From NCBI GenBank assembly GCA_031404815.1, contig JANNIH010000014.1:102813-166812 (forward strand): a DNA stretch of 64,000 nt. Reading direction: 5' to 3'. This document shows, piece after piece, positions 33,782 through 42,511 of this stretch. The stretch is from DASYKS01 sp031404815 (lineage in GTDB: Bacteria; Acidobacteriota; Thermoanaerobaculia; Multivoradales; UBA5704). The translations under genes and the position numbers were made by a program. Each line of letters starts with the position of its first letter. Within the stretch, counting starts at the first letter, position 1. A model generated the notes under the pieces. That model worked only from the letters and a program-made list of their open reading frames with translations, ran no database searches and was not told the DNA's origin.

Positions 33782-36586
33782 TTAACTGCATCCGCTGGTC
33801 GAGCCGCAATTCAGGCACTTGTAGCAGCTGCCGTTTCTGACCATGATCGAACCGCAGTCGTGGCAGCTCGGGGCGTCCTGCTGGTAGAGGAAGGTCACTT
33901 TGCGGTGACCATCCGCCGCCGGGTTGTTCGCGACGTTGGCTACGAGCACCGGCTCCAAGCGCCCGCCACCGAGCAGCGCCACGGCGGGCGGCGCCTCGGC
34001 GGACGGGACCTCTTCGCGCAGAATCACGCCGACGTCGAACTTCTCCTGCGGCGAGAGGAACTTGCTGGCCATCCAGCGGAAGATGTAGTCGATGATCGAT
34101 TTGGCGATCGGGATCTCGGGGTTCGACGAGAAACCCGAGGGCTCGAAGCGGGTGTGGCTGAACTTGTCGACCAAGGTCTTGAGCGGCACGCCGTACTGGA
34201 GCGCGATCGAAACGGCAATGCCGAAGGCGTCCATCAGGCCGGAGATCGTCGAGCCCTCTTTCGCCATCATCAGGAACAGCTCGCCCGGCTGGCCGTCGTC
34301 GTAGAGGCCGACCGTGATGAACCCCTCGTGGTCGTTGATCGAGAACTTGTGGGTGATTGCCCGCCGCTCGTCGGCCAGCCGACGGCGGACCGTCTTGCGC
34401 TCGGCCGCCAGGTTCAACAGGGCGGCGACCGACGAGCCCTCGTCCTTCTTGGTCGACAGCGGTTGGCTGCGCTTGCAGTTGTCGCGGTAGACCGCGATCG
34501 CCTTCAAGCCCATCCGCCACCCTTCGAGGTAGGCCTGGAGGATCTCGTCGACGGTCGAATCCTCGGGCATGTTGATCGTCTTGCTGATCGCGCCCGAGAT
34601 GAACGGCTGCGCCGCCGCCAACATTTTGAGATGCCCCATGTAGTGGATCGAGCGCGACCCCTTGTGTGGCTTGAACGCGCAGTCGAACACGGCGAGGTGC
34701 TCGTCCTTCAAATAGGGTGCGCCCTCGATCGTGTCGTTGTCGTCGATGAACTCGACGATCGCGCGGACCTGTTCGCGGTCGTAGCCGAGCCGTTTGAGCG
34801 CCTTGCCCACCGTGCCGTTGACGATCTTGATCATGCCGCCACCGACCAGCTTCTTGTACTTGACGAGAGCGATGTCGGGCTCGACACCCGTGGTGTCGCA
34901 GTCCATCATGAAGGCGATCGTGCCGGTCGGCGCGAGCACCGAGATCTGGCTGTTGCGCAGGCCGTGCTTCTCGCCCTGCTCGACCACCTCGTCCCACGAC
35001 TTCTTCGCCGCCTGCAGCAGGTCGAGCGGCACGTGGGCGGCGTCGATCCGGCGGATCGATTCGCGATGTTTGCGCATCACCCGGCTCATCGGCTGCCGGT
35101 TCTCCTCGTAGCCGGCAAACGGCCCCATCGCCGCCGCGAGCCGCGCCGACTGGGCGTAGGAGGCGCCGGTCATCAACGCGGTGATCGCCCCGGCGTAGTC
35201 GCGCCCGGAGTCCGAGTCGTAGGGGAGACCGCGCGCCATCAGCAGGGCGCCGAGGTTCGCGTAGCCGATGCCGAGCGGCCGGAAGGCGTGGGAGTTCTCG
35301 CCGATCCTCGCCGTCGGGTAGCTCGCGAAGTCGACCAGGATCTCCTGCGCCGAGATGACGATCTCGCAGGCGTGCTTGAAACTGGCGACATCGAAGCCGG
35401 TCGTGTCCTCGTAGAACCGGAGCAGGTTGAGCGACGCCAAGTTGCACGCAGTGTCGTCCAGGAACATGTATTCCGAGCAGGGGTTGCTGGCGTTGATCCG
35501 CGCCGTGTTTGACGAGGTGTGCCAGTCGTTGATCGTGGTGTCGAACTGCATTCCGGGATCGCCGCAGACCCAGGTCGCCTCGGCGATCATGCGCATGATC
35601 TCGCGCGCCCGGAAAGTCTCCATCGGCCGCCCGTCGATCCGCGCGCGGGTCGACCATTGGCCGTCGTCGACCACCGCCTGCATGAACTCGTCGCTCGCGC
35701 GCACCGAGTGGTTCGCGTTCTGGTAGGCGATCGAGTCGTAGGCACCGCCCACGATGTTGAAGCCCCCTTCGTAGCCCGCGTCGATCAACGCCCAGGCCTT
35801 GCGCTCTTCGACCTCTTTGCAGCGGATGAAATCGACCACGTCGGGGTGATCGACATCCAAGATCACCATCTTGGCCGCCCGGCGGGTCTTGCCGCCGCTC
35901 TTGATCACCCCGGCGAAGGCGTCGAACCCCTTCATGAACGAGACCGGGCCGGAGGCGGTACCGCCGCCCGCGAGCGGCTCGCGCGCCGAGCGAAGGGCGG
36001 AGAGGTTCGAGCCGGTGCCCGAGCCGTATTTGAACAGCATCCCTTCGGTCTTCGCCAGTTCGAGGATCGACTGCATCGTGTCGGCGACCGAGTTGATGAA
36101 ACAGGCCGAGCACTGCGGCTTCTCTTCGATCCCGACGTTGAACCAGACCGGGGAATTGAAGCAGGCGTATTGATGGAGCAGGATGTGGGTCAACTCGGCG
36201 TGAAACGTGTCGCCGTCCGCTTCGGTCGCAAAATAGTTCCCTCTGCGCCCCCACGCCGCGATCGTGTCGGCGACCCGACCGATCAGTTGGCGGACGCTCC
36301 GTTCCCGATCGAGCGCGCCCAAGTGGCCGCGAAAATATTTCGAGACGACGACGTTGGTGGCGGTCTGCGACCACGCCTTGGGCATTTCGACGCCCTTCTG
36401 CTCGAAGATCTTTTCGCCGCGCTCGTTGGTGATCAGCGCGTCGCGCTGCTCCCACTCCACCAGGTCGTAAGGGTGGACGCCCGGCGTGGTGTAGTAGCGC
36501 TGAAACTTCGACCCGCGCGGCGCCTCGGACACAGGGTTGGTCACCCCGTTTGAGTTCTCGGGCATCAGGGTCGGTTCGGTCGCCAT
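33782..36586 (-). CDS. nrdJ: Adenosylcobalamin-dependent (class II) ribonucleotide reductase
   Basis: This 934-residue enzyme makes deoxyribonucleotides. Signatures include FNSPVWFNVG, FKYGSGTGSNLSALRS, NASNPCSEY (thiyl-radical cysteine), APTGTIAFMMDCDTTGVEP and, in the C-terminal domain, SGLMDAFGIAVSIALQYG. The C-terminus carries a Cys-rich zinc-ribbon-like tail (CHDCGSIMVRNGSCYKCLNCG). The two halves (core about 1-650, nucleotide-reductase-associated C-terminal domain about 720-880) match the long bacterial NrdJ. A possible NrdR-type palindrome lies 235 bp upstream. Several long antisense frames across this gene are shadows of its codon bias. Confidence 0.96.
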   Translation of the reverse strand: MATEPTLMPENSNGVTNPVSEAPRGSKFQRYYTTPGVHPYDLVEWEQRDALITNERGEKIFEQKGVEMPKAWSQTATNVVVSKYFRGHLGALDRERSVRQLIGRVADTIAAWGRRGNYFATEADGDTFHAELTHILLHQYACFNSPVWFNVGIEEKPQCSACFINSVADTMQSILELAKTEGMLFKYGSGTGSNLSALRSAREPLAGGGTASGPVSFMKGFDAFAGVIKSGGKTRRAAKMVILDVDHPDVVDFIRCKEVEERKAWALIDAGYEGGFNIVGGAYDSIAYQNANHSVRASDEFMQAVVDDGQWSTRARIDGRPMETFRAREIMRMIAEATWVCGDPGMQFDTTINDWHTSSNTARINASNPCSEYMFLDDTACNLASLNLLRFYEDTTGFDVASFKHACEIVISAQEILVDFASYPTARIGENSHAFRPLGIGYANLGALLMARGLPYDSDSGRDYAGAITALMTGASYAQSARLAAAMGPFAGYEENRQPMSRVMRKHRESIRRIDAAHVPLDLLQAAKKSWDEVVEQGEKHGLRNSQISVLAPTGTIAFMMDCDTTGVEPDIALVKYKKLVGGGMIKIVNGTVGKALKRLGYDREQVRAIVEFIDDNDTIEGAPYLKDEHLAVFDCAFKPHKGSRSIHYMGHLKMLAAAQPFISGAISKTINMPEDSTVDEILQAYLEGWRMGLKAIAVYRDNCKRSQPLSTKKDEGSSVAALLNLAAERKTVRRRLADERRAITHKFSINDHEGFITVGLYDDGQPGELFLMMAKEGSTISGLMDAFGIAVSIALQYGVPLKTLVDKFSHTRFEPSGFSSNPEIPIAKSIIDYIFRWMASKFLSPQEKFDVGVILREEVPSAEAPPAVALLGGGRLEPVLVANVANNPAADGHRKVTFLYQQDAPSCHDCGSIMVRNGSCYKCLNCGSTSGCS

Positions 36587-36820
36587 GCGTAGCTCTCCTA
36601 GATGTACTGCCTGTTAGATCGTCGTCAAAAAATTGCAGCGACGGCCCGGACGAGATTCCGCCCGTACCCCCGCTCCACAAGCTGATTTCGCGCCCTGGTT
36701 GCCCTTCGTCAGCAAGAATCCTGGGATGGCTCCCACCGCGCCGTACCTGTCGCGGGGCTTTCCTGTCGTCGAAGACGCTCCCCAAACGTACCGCCAGGCT
36801 CGCGAGCTGTCAAGCCATAA

Positions 36821-36836
36821 CCACCAGATCTAGTGG
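36821..36836 (-). promoter_or_regulatory. NrdR-box-like palindrome upstream of nrdJ
   Basis: CCACCAGATCTAGTGG is a nearly perfect 16-bp dyad and keeps the CAC...A.AT.T.GTG skeleton of the NrdR box (consensus ACACWATATATWGTGT). It lies 235 bp upstream of the nrdJ start. Only one box is visible, whereas NrdR sites usually come in pairs, so the call is tentative. The rest of 36587-37080 shows no gene; I see no cobalamin riboswitch. Confidence 0.3.
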
Positions 36837-37080
36837 CCATGCCGCACCGCGTCTACCATCGCTTGCGGCTGCGTGCTCGACAGCTTTTCCACAGGTTTTC
36901 CCCTTTGGTTGCTACTATTTCCGCGCAAATTTCCACAAGGGCGATCCGAGATGCCGGGGCGACCACCCCGACCAAAATGCCCTGCCGCTCGGGCACCGAA
37001 ACGCCCTCCACCCCGCTCGGCGGTCGGCCCGATCCGGTGCCGACGCAAGCGGCACGGCGGCGCGCCCTATAATCCGCGGC

Positions 37081-38700
37081 ATGTCCGTCGAGACCCGCGC
37101 CCCGAAGAAGCCCGCATCGCCCGCCACGCTCGAAACCTCCTCCGGCATCCCGATCCGGACGTCGTATGGCCCCGAGGAGATCGCCGGCATCGGCCCGCAA
37201 GCGATCGGCGAGCCGGGCGGCTACCCGTTCACCCGCGGGCTCTACGCCGACATGTATCGGCAGCGGCGCTGGACGATGCGCCAATACGCAGGATTCGCCT
37301 CGGCCGAGGAGTCGAATCGACGATATCGCTATCTGCTCGACCAGGGGACGACCGGCCTGTCGGTCGCGTTCGACCTGCCGACCCAGATCGGCTACGACTC
37401 GGACCATCCGTTCGCCCAGGGCGAAGTCGGCCGCGTGGGTGTCGCGATCGACTCGATCGAGGACATGCGCCGCCTGTTCGCCGAGATCCCGCTCGACCGG
37501 GTGACCACCTCGATGACGATCAATTCGACGGCCGCGATCCTGCTCGCGCTCTACCTGGTGGTGGCCGAAGAGCAGGGGGTTGCCTGGGAGCAGCTCGGCG
37601 GCACGGTGCAAAACGACATTTTGAAGGAGTACGCGGCGCGCGGCACCTACATCTATCCACCCGGCCCCTCGCTCCGTCTGGTCACCGACGTGATCGCCTT
37701 CTGCGCCGAGCGGGTGCCGAAGTGGAACACGATTTCGATCTCCGGCTACCACATGCGGGAAGCCGGCTCGACAGCCGTCCAGGAGGTCGCGTTCACCCTG
37801 GCGAACGCGCTCGCGTATGTCGGCGCGGCGCTCGACCGCGGCCTCGAAATCGACGCGTTCGCCCCCCGCCTTTCGTTCTTCTGGAACGCCCACAACAATT
37901 TCCTCGAAGAGGTGTCGAAGTTCCGCGCCGCCCGCCGCCTCTGGGCCGAGCTGGCGCGCGAGCGGTTCGCCCCCAAAGACGAGCGCTCGCTCTGGCTCCG
38001 CTTCCACACCCAGACCGCGGGCTCGACCCTGACCGCCCAACAACCGACCAACAACGTCGCCCGGGTCGCCCTCCAGGCGCTGGCCGCGGTCTGCGGCGGC
38101 ACCCAATCGCTCCACACCAACTCGCTCGATGAGGCGCTCGGCCTGCCGACCGAAGAGGCCGCGCGGGTCGCCTTGCGCACCCAACAGGTGATCGCGTTCG
38201 AGAGCGGGGTGGCCGATGTCGCCGATCCGCTCGGCGGCTCGTACGTGATCGAGGCCTGGACCGACGAGATCGCCGCCCGAGCGCGCGCCTATATCGAGCG
38301 GATCGACCAGATGGGCGGCGCGGTCGCCGCGATCGAGCAGGGGTTCCCCCAACGCGAGATCGCTGACGCCGCCTACCGGGCGCAGATCGCGATCGAAGAG
38401 AAACGCGATCTGGTGGTCGGCGTGAATGCCTTCGTGGGGGAAGAGGAGCTGGCCGTAGAGGTGCAGAAGATCGAACCGGAGATCGAGCGCGACCAGGTCG
38501 CCCGCCTCCAGGCGCTACGCGCCCGAAGGGACGGCGCCCGGGCGAGCGGTACGCTCGCGGCGCTCGGCGCCGCCGCGAGGGGCGACCGGAACCTGATGCC
38601 GCCGATCCTCGACTGCGTGCGCGCCGAAGTGACGCTCGGCGAGATGTCCGACGCGCTGCGCGCGGTGTTCGGCGAATACCGCGAGGCGGATCTCGAATAG
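37081..38700 (+). CDS. Methylmalonyl-CoA mutase large-subunit catalytic domain protein
   Basis: The 539-residue protein is the (beta/alpha)8 catalytic half of the mutase. It shows YPFTRGLYADMYRQRRWTMRQYAGFASAEESNRRYRYLL, TTGLSVAFDLPTQIGYDSDH, LGGTVQNDILKEYAARGTYIYPP, SISGYHMREAGS and GGTQSLHTNSLDEALGLPT. The C-terminal B12-binding domain (DxHxxG) is absent, so it needs a separate small subunit, as in archaeal and many bacterial split mutases. None is encoded in this window. It interconverts methylmalonyl-CoA and succinyl-CoA, or a related acyl-CoA pair. ATG at 37081 starts the conserved protein. Confidence 0.93.
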   Translation: MSVETRAPKKPASPATLETSSGIPIRTSYGPEEIAGIGPQAIGEPGGYPFTRGLYADMYRQRRWTMRQYAGFASAEESNRRYRYLLDQGTTGLSVAFDLPTQIGYDSDHPFAQGEVGRVGVAIDSIEDMRRLFAEIPLDRVTTSMTINSTAAILLALYLVVAEEQGVAWEQLGGTVQNDILKEYAARGTYIYPPGPSLRLVTDVIAFCAERVPKWNTISISGYHMREAGSTAVQEVAFTLANALAYVGAALDRGLEIDAFAPRLSFFWNAHNNFLEEVSKFRAARRLWAELARERFAPKDERSLWLRFHTQTAGSTLTAQQPTNNVARVALQALAAVCGGTQSLHTNSLDEALGLPTEEAARVALRTQQVIAFESGVADVADPLGGSYVIEAWTDEIAARARAYIERIDQMGGAVAAIEQGFPQREIADAAYRAQIAIEEKRDLVVGVNAFVGEEELAVEVQKIEPEIERDQVARLQALRARRDGARASGTLAALGAAARGDRNLMPPILDCVRAEVTLGEMSDALRAVFGEYREADLE

Positions 38701-38795
38701 TTCTGTCGATCTTGGCGCGCCCCGTTCGACAAGAGACCGAACCCGAGGCGCGACCCTAGGACACCGCGCTTCCCCAACTCCTAAGGAGACCCCCG

Positions 38796-39155
38796 ATGAA
38801 CTACATGCTGCTGATCTACGAGAACGAGGCCAACTGGCTGACCATGGCGCCGGAAACACAGGGCAAAATCTTCGGCGATTACATGACGTTCACCGACTCG
38901 ATCCGCGCCTCCGGCCACTTCGTCGCCGGCGATCCGCTCCAGGCGACGAACACGGCGACCACCGTGCGGGTCCGAGACGGCGAGACGATGACCACCGACG
39001 GTCCGTTCGCCGAGACCCGCGAGCAGCTCGGCGGCTACTACCTGATCCAGGCGGCCGACCTCGACGAGGCGATCGCGATCGCGGCGCGCATCCCGGGGGC
39101 GCTCGCCGGCTCGATCGAGATCCGGCCGATCCAGCCGATGCACGGCGCGGACTAG
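38796..39155 (+). CDS. YCII-related DGPF-domain protein
   Basis: This 119-residue protein has the YCII-like ferredoxin fold: MNYMLLIYENEANW, then TVRVRDGETMTTDGPFAETREQLGGYYLIQAADLDEAIAIAARIPGA, with the diagnostic DGPFAE. These proteins are consistently encoded next to ECF42 sigma factors, as here (19 bp gap). A strong AAGGAG Shine-Dalgarno precedes ATG 38796. Function is unknown; they are thought to be effectors or regulators of the neighbouring sigma factor. Confidence 0.9.
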   Translation: MNYMLLIYENEANWLTMAPETQGKIFGDYMTFTDSIRASGHFVAGDPLQATNTATTVRVRDGETMTTDGPFAETREQLGGYYLIQAADLDEAIAIAARIPGALAGSIEIRPIQPMHGAD

Positions 39156-39174
39156 CGGCCGATCGAGCCTCACG

Positions 39175-40446
39175 TTGAACCCCGACGCGCCCGGCCCGTT
39201 GCGGACCGACCTCGCCCTGGAGCGGATCGTCCGCCAAGAGTCCGGCCGTGTACTCGCCACCCTGATCGGCCTCCTCGGCGACTTCGACCGCGCCGAGGAG
39301 GCGTTTCAAGACGCCTGCACCATCGCGCTCACCACTTGGCCCACCACCGGAGTGCCGGTCAACCCACGCGCCTGGTTGATCTCGACCGCGCGCCACAAAG
39401 CGCTCGACCACCTGCGCCGCGAGAAGGTTCTCTCGACCAAGCTCGAAGCGGTCGCCCGGGAAACCCCCGTCCATACCGATCCCGTGGAGGATCTCGCCGG
39501 GGACGAATCCTGGCCGGACGAGCGGCTGCGCCTTATCTTCACCTGCTGCCACCCGGCGCTCGCGCCCGAGACCCAGGTGGCGCTCACCCTGCGCACCGTC
39601 TGCGGCCTCTCGGCCGACGAGATCGCCCGCGCGTTCATGACGCCGCTCGCCACCCTCCAGCAGCGAATCGTCCGCGCCAAAGCGAAGATCCGCGCCGCGG
39701 GCATCCCCTATCGCATTCCGGAGCCGGCCGAGCTGCCCGAACGGCTCGACACCGTCCTCGCCGTCGTCTATCTGGTGTTCAACGAAGGGTACGCCGCGAC
39801 CACCGGCGACGCCCTGGTCCGGCGCGAGCTGTGCGGCGAAGCGATCCGCCTCGGCCGCCTGCTCGCAGCCCACCTGGCCGACCGGCACGAACGGCGCGCC
39901 GTCCATGGCCTCCTCGCCCTGATGCTCCTCCACGACGCGCGGCGCGACGCCAGAGAAGCACCCGACGGCTTGCCCGTCCTTCTCGAAGCCCAAGACCGCT
40001 CGCGCTGGAATCGCCGAAAGATCGCCGAAGGGCTCTGGCTGGTCGAAACAGCGCTCAACGCCGGCCCGCCCGACGCCTACGCCCTGGAAGCCGCCATCGC
40101 CGCCGTCCACGCCCGCGCCGAGCGCGCCGAAGCGACCGACTGGCCGCAGATCGCCGAGCTCTACCGCGTCCTCCTCCGCACCCGGCCCTCCCCCGTCGTC
40201 GAGCTCAATCGAGCCGTCGCGGTCGCCATGGCCGAAGGCCCGGAAGCAGGACTCGCGCTGCTCGATCAGCTCGAAGAAACCGGCGCGCTGGCCGACTACC
40301 ACCTGCTCCCCGCGGCACGGGCCGATCTCCTACGCCGTCTCGGGCGATCAAATGAAGCGGCAGCCGCCTACCGGAAAGCCCTCGACCTCGCCCGCCTGGA
40401 ACCGGAACGCCGCTTCCTCACAGGTCGCCTCGCGGAACTGGCGTAG
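39175..40446 (+). CDS. ECF42-type RNA polymerase sigma factor
   Basis: The 423-residue protein has sigma region 2 (LLGDFDRAEEAFQDACTIALTTWP through NPRAWLISTARHKALDHLRRE) and region 4 (LRTVCGLSADEIARAFMTPLATLQQRIVRAKAKIR). It also has the long C-terminal TPR-like domain (about 185-423; VYLVFNEGYAATTGDALVRRELCGEAIRLGRLL) that defines the ECF42 group. No anti-sigma gene is present, since ECF42 factors rely on the C-terminal domain. The start is TTG at 39175. The stop is immediately followed by a 10-bp inverted repeat and 49-bp tandem repeats. Confidence 0.92.
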   Translation: MNPDAPGPLRTDLALERIVRQESGRVLATLIGLLGDFDRAEEAFQDACTIALTTWPTTGVPVNPRAWLISTARHKALDHLRREKVLSTKLEAVARETPVHTDPVEDLAGDESWPDERLRLIFTCCHPALAPETQVALTLRTVCGLSADEIARAFMTPLATLQQRIVRAKAKIRAAGIPYRIPEPAELPERLDTVLAVVYLVFNEGYAATTGDALVRRELCGEAIRLGRLLAAHLADRHERRAVHGLLALMLLHDARRDAREAPDGLPVLLEAQDRSRWNRRKIAEGLWLVETALNAGPPDAYALEAAIAAVHARAERAEATDWPQIAELYRVLLRTRPSPVVELNRAVAVAMAEGPEAGLALLDQLEETGALADYHLLPAARADLLRRLGRSNEAAAAYRKALDLARLEPERRFLTGRLAELA

Positions 40447-40626
40447 AGACGCCCCAGTCCGCCACCACGACAGAACCGGGTGCTGGCTGTCGGGGCGTCT
40501 CCTCTCCCAGCCACCACGACAGAACCGGGTGCTGGCCGTCGGGGCGTCTCTTCTCCCCGCCACCACGACAGAACCGGGTGCTGGCCGTCGGGGCGTCTCC
40601 CCTCCCCGCAACCACGACAGAACGCC
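40446..40626. repeat. 49-bp tandem repeat, 3.4 copies, led by a 10-bp inverted repeat
   Basis: CCACCACGACAGAACCGGG recurs at 40462, 40511 and 40560, with a diverged fourth start at 40609, giving an exact 49-bp period. Each unit carries GTGCTGG and GGGGCGTCTC. GAGACGCCCC (40446-40455) pairs with GGGGCGTCTC (40492-40501), so the first unit can fold into a long-loop hairpin immediately after the sigma-factor stop codon. An inverted partial copy lies beyond the RiPP-like gene at 41090-41144. No protein is supported here. Confidence 0.85.
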
Positions 40627-40715
40627 TACAAGCCGGCCAAACACCCGCCCTTCGACTTCGCTCAGGGCTCGGGTCAACCCGAGCGAAGCCAAGGGGCGCG
40701 CAGACCCCAGGGTGT

Positions 40716-40785
40716 CTTTCGTCTGGGCAAAATCCGGACTTCCGACAGGGGCGGCGTCTCGACTCGGCGACCTACAGTTAGAGCC
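40716..40785 (+). promoter_or_regulatory. Conserved upstream element shared with 63718-63790
   Basis: CTTTCGTCTGGGCAAAATCC continues with GGACTTCCGACAGGGGCG and closely matches the sequence at 63718-63755 (about 30 of 37 positions by eye, around a central TCCGGACTT). A weaker match follows (GGCGACCTACAGTTAGAG against GTGAAACCCTACTCTGAAG). The element starts about 148 bp before the ATG of the RiPP-like gene, so it probably carries its promoter or operator. Confidence 0.45.
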
Positions 40786-40864
40786 GTGCCGAAGCGTCCG
40801 GCCGGCCTCACGAGGAGGCCGCGGCTCGGCACACTTCCCATCGACACTTCCAGGAGATTGCGCC

Positions 40865-41071
40865 ATGAAAAAGTCATCCCGCCTCACACTGCACCGTGAA
40901 ACCCTCGCCGTCCTCGACCGCGCACCGCTCGCCGCGGCCCACGGAGGCGCGATCGGGACCGGGCTGCACATCCAGACCTTCCCGTGCGCTCCCACCGTAT
41001 TTTGCCCGCCTCAGACGCTGGTCCCGACTTGCGGCGCCACCTGCACGGTGAACCCTTCGATCGTCTGTTGA
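40865..41071 (+). CDS. RiPP-like precursor peptide with double-glycine leader and Cys/Thr-rich core
   Basis: This 68-residue peptide has a leader with KKSSRLTLHRETLAVLD and a double-glycine end (AAAHGG, about residue 28). The core of 40 residues is rich in C, T, S and P (FPCAPTVFCPPQTL, CGATCTVNPSIVC), with five cysteines in all. The leader matches the 'LxLxxETLxxLxxxxLxxVxGG' style of class I lanthipeptide and related natural-product precursors of Bacteroidetes and Acidobacteria. No LanB/LanC, radical SAM, YcaO or C39-peptidase transporter lies in the window, so modifying enzymes would act in trans. A GGAG Shine-Dalgarno precedes the ATG. Confidence 0.75.
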   Translation: MKKSSRLTLHRETLAVLDRAPLAAAHGGAIGTGLHIQTFPCAPTVFCPPQTLVPTCGATCTVNPSIVC

Positions 41072-41089
41072 GGGTAGGTGGTGAAGAAG

Positions 41090-41144
41090 GAGACGCCCCG
41101 GCAGCTAGCACCCGGCCAGGTTCTTGGTTGGGTACCGGGGCGTC
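41090..41144 (+). terminator. Hairpin related to the 49-bp repeat, after the RiPP-like gene
   Basis: GACGCCCCGG (41092-41101) and CCGGGGCGTC (41135-41144) form a perfect 10-bp stem with a 33-base loop. The sequence from GAGACGCCCC to AGGTTCT (41090-41124) is an inverted, diverged copy of the 49-bp repeat unit upstream of the same gene. It lies 19 bp past the stop codon and could act as a terminator or processing signal. Confidence 0.5.
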
Positions 41145-41217
41145 GCTGCGGCCATTCCCTGGGGTACGATTGAAATACGAACGTCCTACACGAACGTCCG
41201 TATCCCAAGGAGTTGCA

Positions 41218-42027
41218 GTGACGTCTGAATCCACGTCGGCATCCACACCTTCATCCAACCACCGAGACCGCATCGGCACGCTCGCCTGGGCTCGACAGAG
41301 CGGCGGCCACTTGAGCGCAGGGGAACGGTTCGCCTACGCCCGGGCCACGATCAGTCGGACTCTGCGCTCCGAAACCGACCGCGCTTTAGGGCGGCTCGGC
41401 TTTGCCCGACCGAAACAGATCGCTTTGGCGCTGGCGGAGATTCCGTTGCCGCAAACCGGGATCGCCGGGGCCGCCGCCGCGCTCTGCACCGAATCTTCAT
41501 CCCCCGCGCTCGCCAACCACTGCCACCGCACCTACCTCTGGGGCGCGCTGCTCGCCGCGCGCGACGGGATCGCGTTCGACTCCGAGCTGTTCTACGTCGC
41601 GAGCCTGCTCCACGACCTCGGAATTACCGATCGCTTCGCGCCGCAGGATGAGGTCGCCTGTTTCGCTTTCTCGGGCGCCGAAGCGGCGGAGCGCTTCGCG
41701 CGGCACGCGGGTTGGCCGACCCTCCGCGCCCACGCCCTCGCCGAGGCGATCTGCCTGCACCTGAACCCGACCGTCGCGATCGAGGAAGGGGCCGAGGCGC
41801 ACCTGCTCCGCCAGGGCTCGGGGCTCGATGTGGTGGGTCTTCGCTTCGGCGAGATCGCGGCGGGCACGCGCGCCGAAGTTCTCGCCCGGCACCCACGCCT
41901 CGGCCTGTCGCGAGAGCTGGCAGCGACCCTCGCGCGAGATGCCCGGCAACATCCGGGGACTCGCCTGGCTGCCCTCTGCCAACTGGGCTTCGCCCACCGC
42001 GTTCGAACCGCGCCATTTCCCGATTGA
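41218..42027 (+). CDS. HD-domain phosphohydrolase-like protein
   Basis: The 269-residue protein has the HD superfamily motif LANHCHRTYLWGALLAARDGIAFDSELFYVASLLHDLGIT, with His101, His132 and Asp133, and a later H (LAEAICLHLN). The NH.HRTY...HD order resembles cyanamide hydratase and related HD hydrolases. GTG at 41218 is supported by AAGGAG at 41207-41212. It follows the RiPP-like gene by 146 bp on the same strand, but a link between them is not shown by sequence. Confidence 0.8.
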   Translation: MTSESTSASTPSSNHRDRIGTLAWARQSGGHLSAGERFAYARATISRTLRSETDRALGRLGFARPKQIALALAEIPLPQTGIAGAAAALCTESSSPALANHCHRTYLWGALLAARDGIAFDSELFYVASLLHDLGITDRFAPQDEVACFAFSGAEAAERFARHAGWPTLRAHALAEAICLHLNPTVAIEEGAEAHLLRQGSGLDVVGLRFGEIAAGTRAEVLARHPRLGLSRELAATLARDARQHPGTRLAALCQLGFAHRVRTAPFPD

Positions 42028-42325
42028 ATCGGATGGTGCTTCCTACCAGGCTACGGATACCCCTCGACCATCGCTTCACCCAACAGACCCGGATCCTCTG
42101 CCCTACGGCGTCGGTCGTCTCGGTCCGGCCGTTCCCGCGGCCACCTATGGAGTCGATTGGGCCCGCGGCATTGCGCTACCGATCTACCAAGCTCCGGGGG
42201 CAGGACCGCAGAGTCGATCGAGGCGTCCCCGGCGTCGCTCACCACCGATTCGAGCACCAGGTGGCACGGCAGGCCGGGCATACCGGCGGACGCCGATCGA
42301 GGCGGTCCGGAAGCCGGTCATGCGA

Positions 42326-42511
42326 TCAAACCCGGGCACGGGCGAGATCTGGCTCGAACCGAACCGTCGGACTCGAGCGGTTGGCCAGGTCGTTCTGGAG
42401 GACGACCGCGGGGCGGGTCTTCCCAACCTCGGAGCCGACGGACGGGTCCAAGTTCACGAGAAACACGTCTCCGCGCCGGATCAAAGACCGTCGACCTCGA
42501 TCTGCGCCCAT
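42326..42511 (-). pseudogene. Truncated MazF/PemK toxin
   Basis: The frame encodes RRGDVFLVNLDPSVGSEVGKTRPAVVLQNDLANRSSPTV, the N-terminal half of a MazF-type mRNA interferase, then leaves the family pattern and stops after 61 codons. MazF proteins are usually about 110 residues. Fragments that might be the C-terminal half (for example a DSAVL motif) appear in other frames between 42170 and 42280, pointing to frameshift decay. The start overlaps the antitoxin gene by 31 bp, the normal MazEF layout. The gap 42028-42325 holds only this debris. Confidence 0.7.

Noticed and set aside
33677..35512. Long open frames antisense and in other phases across nrdJ (611 and 1011 codons).
   Set aside because: nrdJ is unmistakable on the minus strand in one frame; the others are codon-bias shadows.
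36587..37080. Cobalamin riboswitch in front of the B12-dependent nrdJ or mutase gene.
   Set aside because: I could not find the B12-box core or a supporting set of stems in this region.
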